The notes beneath the pieces are model-generated. The model saw only the letters and a program-made list of their open reading frames with translations. It had not been told where the DNA came from and did no database searches. Below, in pieces: positions 15,040-16,442 of a DNA stretch of 16,442 nt. The translations under genes and the position numbers were made by a program. Position 1 is the first letter of the stretch, and every line of letters begins with the position of its first letter. This DNA comes from Bacillota bacterium (GTDB lineage Bacteria > Bacillota > Clostridia > Tissierellales > Peptoniphilaceae), in the NCBI GenBank assembly GCA_023443025.1, contig JAEZWM010000027.1, positions 1 through 16,442 of the forward strand, given 5' to 3'.

Positions 15040-15068
15040 TTGACATTAGATGGATAGTTTTATATACT
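15040..15068 (+). promoter_or_regulatory. Strong sigma-A promoter of nifJ
   Basis: A perfect TTGACA (15040-15045), a 17-bp spacer and TATACT (15063-15068), one base from consensus. Predicted start is near 15075, giving a leader of about 86 nt. This is among the strongest promoters in the window, as expected for an abundant fermentation enzyme. Confidence 0.9.
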
Positions 15069-15080
15069 ATTTAATGACGA

Positions 15081-15132
15081 GGCTAATTACTTTTAATGGG
15101 GTACAAAAAGCTACATATCGAATGTAATTACC
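15081..15132 (+). promoter_or_regulatory. Possible hairpin in the nifJ mRNA leader
   Basis: GG-C-TAATTAC (15081-15090) can pair with GTAATTA-CC (15124-15132), giving nine base pairs with one bulged C around a 33-nt loop. It lies wholly inside the predicted leader and ends 14 nt before the AGGAGG ribosome binding site. I recognise no known riboswitch. The stem is mostly A-U, so a stabilising or regulatory role is speculative. Confidence 0.35.
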
Positions 15133-15160
15133 TTAAAAATCTTTACAGGAGGGTTATCAC

Positions 15161-16442
15161 ATGAGTAAGAATTTTAAGACTATGGATGGTAATATGGCTG
15201 CTGCTCACGTAGCATATGCTTTTAGTGATGTTGCTGCTATTTATCCTATTACTCCATCGTCAAACATGGCTGAGTACGTAGATGAGTGGTCAGCTAATGG
15301 TAGAAAGAATATATTCGGACAAACAGTACTTGTTTCAGAAATGCAATCAGAGGCCGGAGCAGCAGGTGCAGTGCATGGTTCACTTGTAGCAGGTGCACTT
15401 ACATCTACATTTACAGCTTCTCAAGGTCTATTACTTATGATTCCAAATATGTATAAAATCGCTGGAGAATTGTTACCTGGAGTATTCCACGTATCAGCAA
15501 GAGCACTTGCTTCTCACGCTTTAAGTATCTTTGGAGATCACAAAGACGTTATGGCAACAAGACAAACCGGTTTTGCACTACTAGCATCCGGTTCAGTACA
15601 AGAGGCTATGGATTTAGCTGCTGTTGCTCACTTATCAGCAATCAAAGGAAGAATTCCTTTCTTACACTTCTTTGATGGTTTCAGAACAAGTCATGAAATC
15701 CAAAAAATAGAAGTTTTAGATTATGAAGATCTTTCAAAACTTGTAGATCACGACGCAATCAATGAGTTTAGAAATAGAGCATTAAATCCTGAAGATCCTA
15801 AGACTATGGGAACTGCTCAAAACCCTGATATTTACTTCCAAGCTGTTGAAGCTTCAAATCCATTCTATACTGACATAGTTGGAGTTACAGAAGATTACAT
15901 TAAAAAAGTTAGCGAATTAACAGGTAGAACTTACAATCTGTTTGACTATTATGGAGCAGAAGATGCAGACAGAGTAATTGTTTGTATGGGTTCTATAACT
16001 GAAACTGCTGAAGAAGTTGTTGATTATTTAACTGAAAAAGGCGAAAAAGTTGGACTTCTAAAAGTTAGACTTTACAGACCTTTCTCAAGTGAACATTTCC
16101 TTGCAGCTATGCCAAAAACAGTTAAGAAAATTGCAGTTCTTGACAGAACTAAGGAAAAAGGGTCACTTGCTGAACCACTATACTTAGATGTTAAGAGTGT
16201 TTACTATAGAGCTGAGGAACAACCAATAATTGTTGGCGGTATTTACGGACTTGGTTCTAAAGACACTACTCCATCACAAGTAAACGCTGTTTATAAAAAC
16301 TTAGCACAAGACGAGCCAAAAGACGACTTTACAATTGGTATCGTTGATGATGTTACAAATAAATCATTAGAAATAGACGAAGTTATCAATACTTCAGATA
16401 AAGGTACTATCAGATGTAAATTCTGGGGATACGGATCAGACG
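15161..16442 (+). CDS. nifJ: Pyruvate:ferredoxin (flavodoxin) oxidoreductase, N-terminal part (3' truncated)
   Basis: The frame is open from the ATG to the window edge, showing 427 of the roughly 1170-1180 residues usual for the single-chain enzyme. It oxidises pyruvate with CoA to acetyl-CoA and CO2 and reduces ferredoxin; it is oxygen-sensitive and cytoplasmic. Visible are domain I (YPITPSS, SEMQSEAGAAGAVHG, SARALASHALSIFGDHKDVM) and most of domain II (VIVCMGSITETAEEV, LYRPFS). T31, E64 and R114 fall at the very positions described for pyruvate and thiamine-diphosphate binding in the Desulfovibrio africanus enzyme. The visible end, KFWGYGSD, is a conserved segment after domain II. The iron-sulfur domain and the C-terminal thiamine-diphosphate domain lie outside the window. 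AGGAGG (15147-15152) is 8 nt before the start. It has its own promoter and is separate from the hprK unit. Confidence 0.97.
   Translation, partial: MSKNFKTMDGNMAAAHVAYAFSDVAAIYPITPSSNMAEYVDEWSANGRKNIFGQTVLVSEMQSEAGAAGAVHGSLVAGALTSTFTASQGLLLMIPNMYKIAGELLPGVFHVSARALASHALSIFGDHKDVMATRQTGFALLASGSVQEAMDLAAVAHLSAIKGRIPFLHFFDGFRTSHEIQKIEVLDYEDLSKLVDHDAINEFRNRALNPEDPKTMGTAQNPDIYFQAVEASNPFYTDIVGVTEDYIKKVSELTGRTYNLFDYYGAEDADRVIVCMGSITETAEEVVDYLTEKGEKVGLLKVRLYRPFSSEHFLAAMPKTVKKIAVLDRTKEKGSLAEPLYLDVKSVYYRAEEQPIIVGGIYGLGSKDTTPSQVNAVYKNLAQDEPKDDFTIGIVDDVTNKSLEIDEVINTSDKGTIRCKFWGYGSD

Noticed and set aside
15075..15160. A known riboswitch or T-box in the nifJ leader
   Set aside because: No T-box motif, no recognisable aptamer core, and no terminator alternative before the ribosome binding site.

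Overview
The window reads as chromosome of a low-GC, Gram-positive, anaerobic Firmicute. Supporting signs are the A-ending codon preference, strong AGGAGG-type ribosome binding sites with some GTG and TTG starts, near-consensus sigma-A promoters with 17-bp spacers, an HPr kinase/phosphorylase, a pyruvate:ferredoxin oxidoreductase, an LPXTG sortase substrate and a CWB2-anchored protein. The combination fits Gram-positive anaerobic cocci and relatives (Tissierellia/Peptoniphilaceae-like). That placement is inference from gene content; no rRNA or other marker in the window settles it.

Layout. Bases 1-1820 (+) hold the 3' part of a repeat-rich surface protein: two nearly identical 97-residue repeats, one diverged repeat, a proline linker and three C-terminal CWB2 cell-wall-binding modules. 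A bidirectional terminator follows. Bases 1950-3044 (-) are ychF, with its own near-perfect promoter at 3077-3105. Bases 3151-4135 are very AT-rich and carry no convincing gene; they show an imperfect duplication and possible remnants of coding sequence. A promoter whose -10 box sits inside a 28-bp palindrome then drives a 1925-residue LPXTG protein (4207-9984): signal peptide, acidic stretch, seven InlB-B-like repeats with an unusual insert, nine Cna_B-type domains, proline-rich stalk and sortase signal. It ends at an intrinsic terminator.

Bases 10184-14835 form a compact housekeeping transcription unit: a promoter, an M24B aminopeptidase P (10244-12019), uvrC starting on the base after the preceding stop codon, hprK 4 bp further on, and a 12-bp hairpin. 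After a roughly 350-bp regulatory gap with a strong promoter and a possible leader hairpin comes nifJ (15161 to the window edge), the central fermentative pyruvate oxidoreductase.

How the genes relate. Two large surface proteins, anchored by unrelated mechanisms (non-covalent CWB2 versus covalent sortase), flank ychF and form the accessory part of the window. The right half is conserved core: peptide turnover, nucleotide excision repair, carbon-catabolite signalling and pyruvate metabolism. I saw no mobile element, CRISPR array, tRNA or rRNA. The least explained DNA is the 3151-4206 stretch and the palindromic promoter that ends it.
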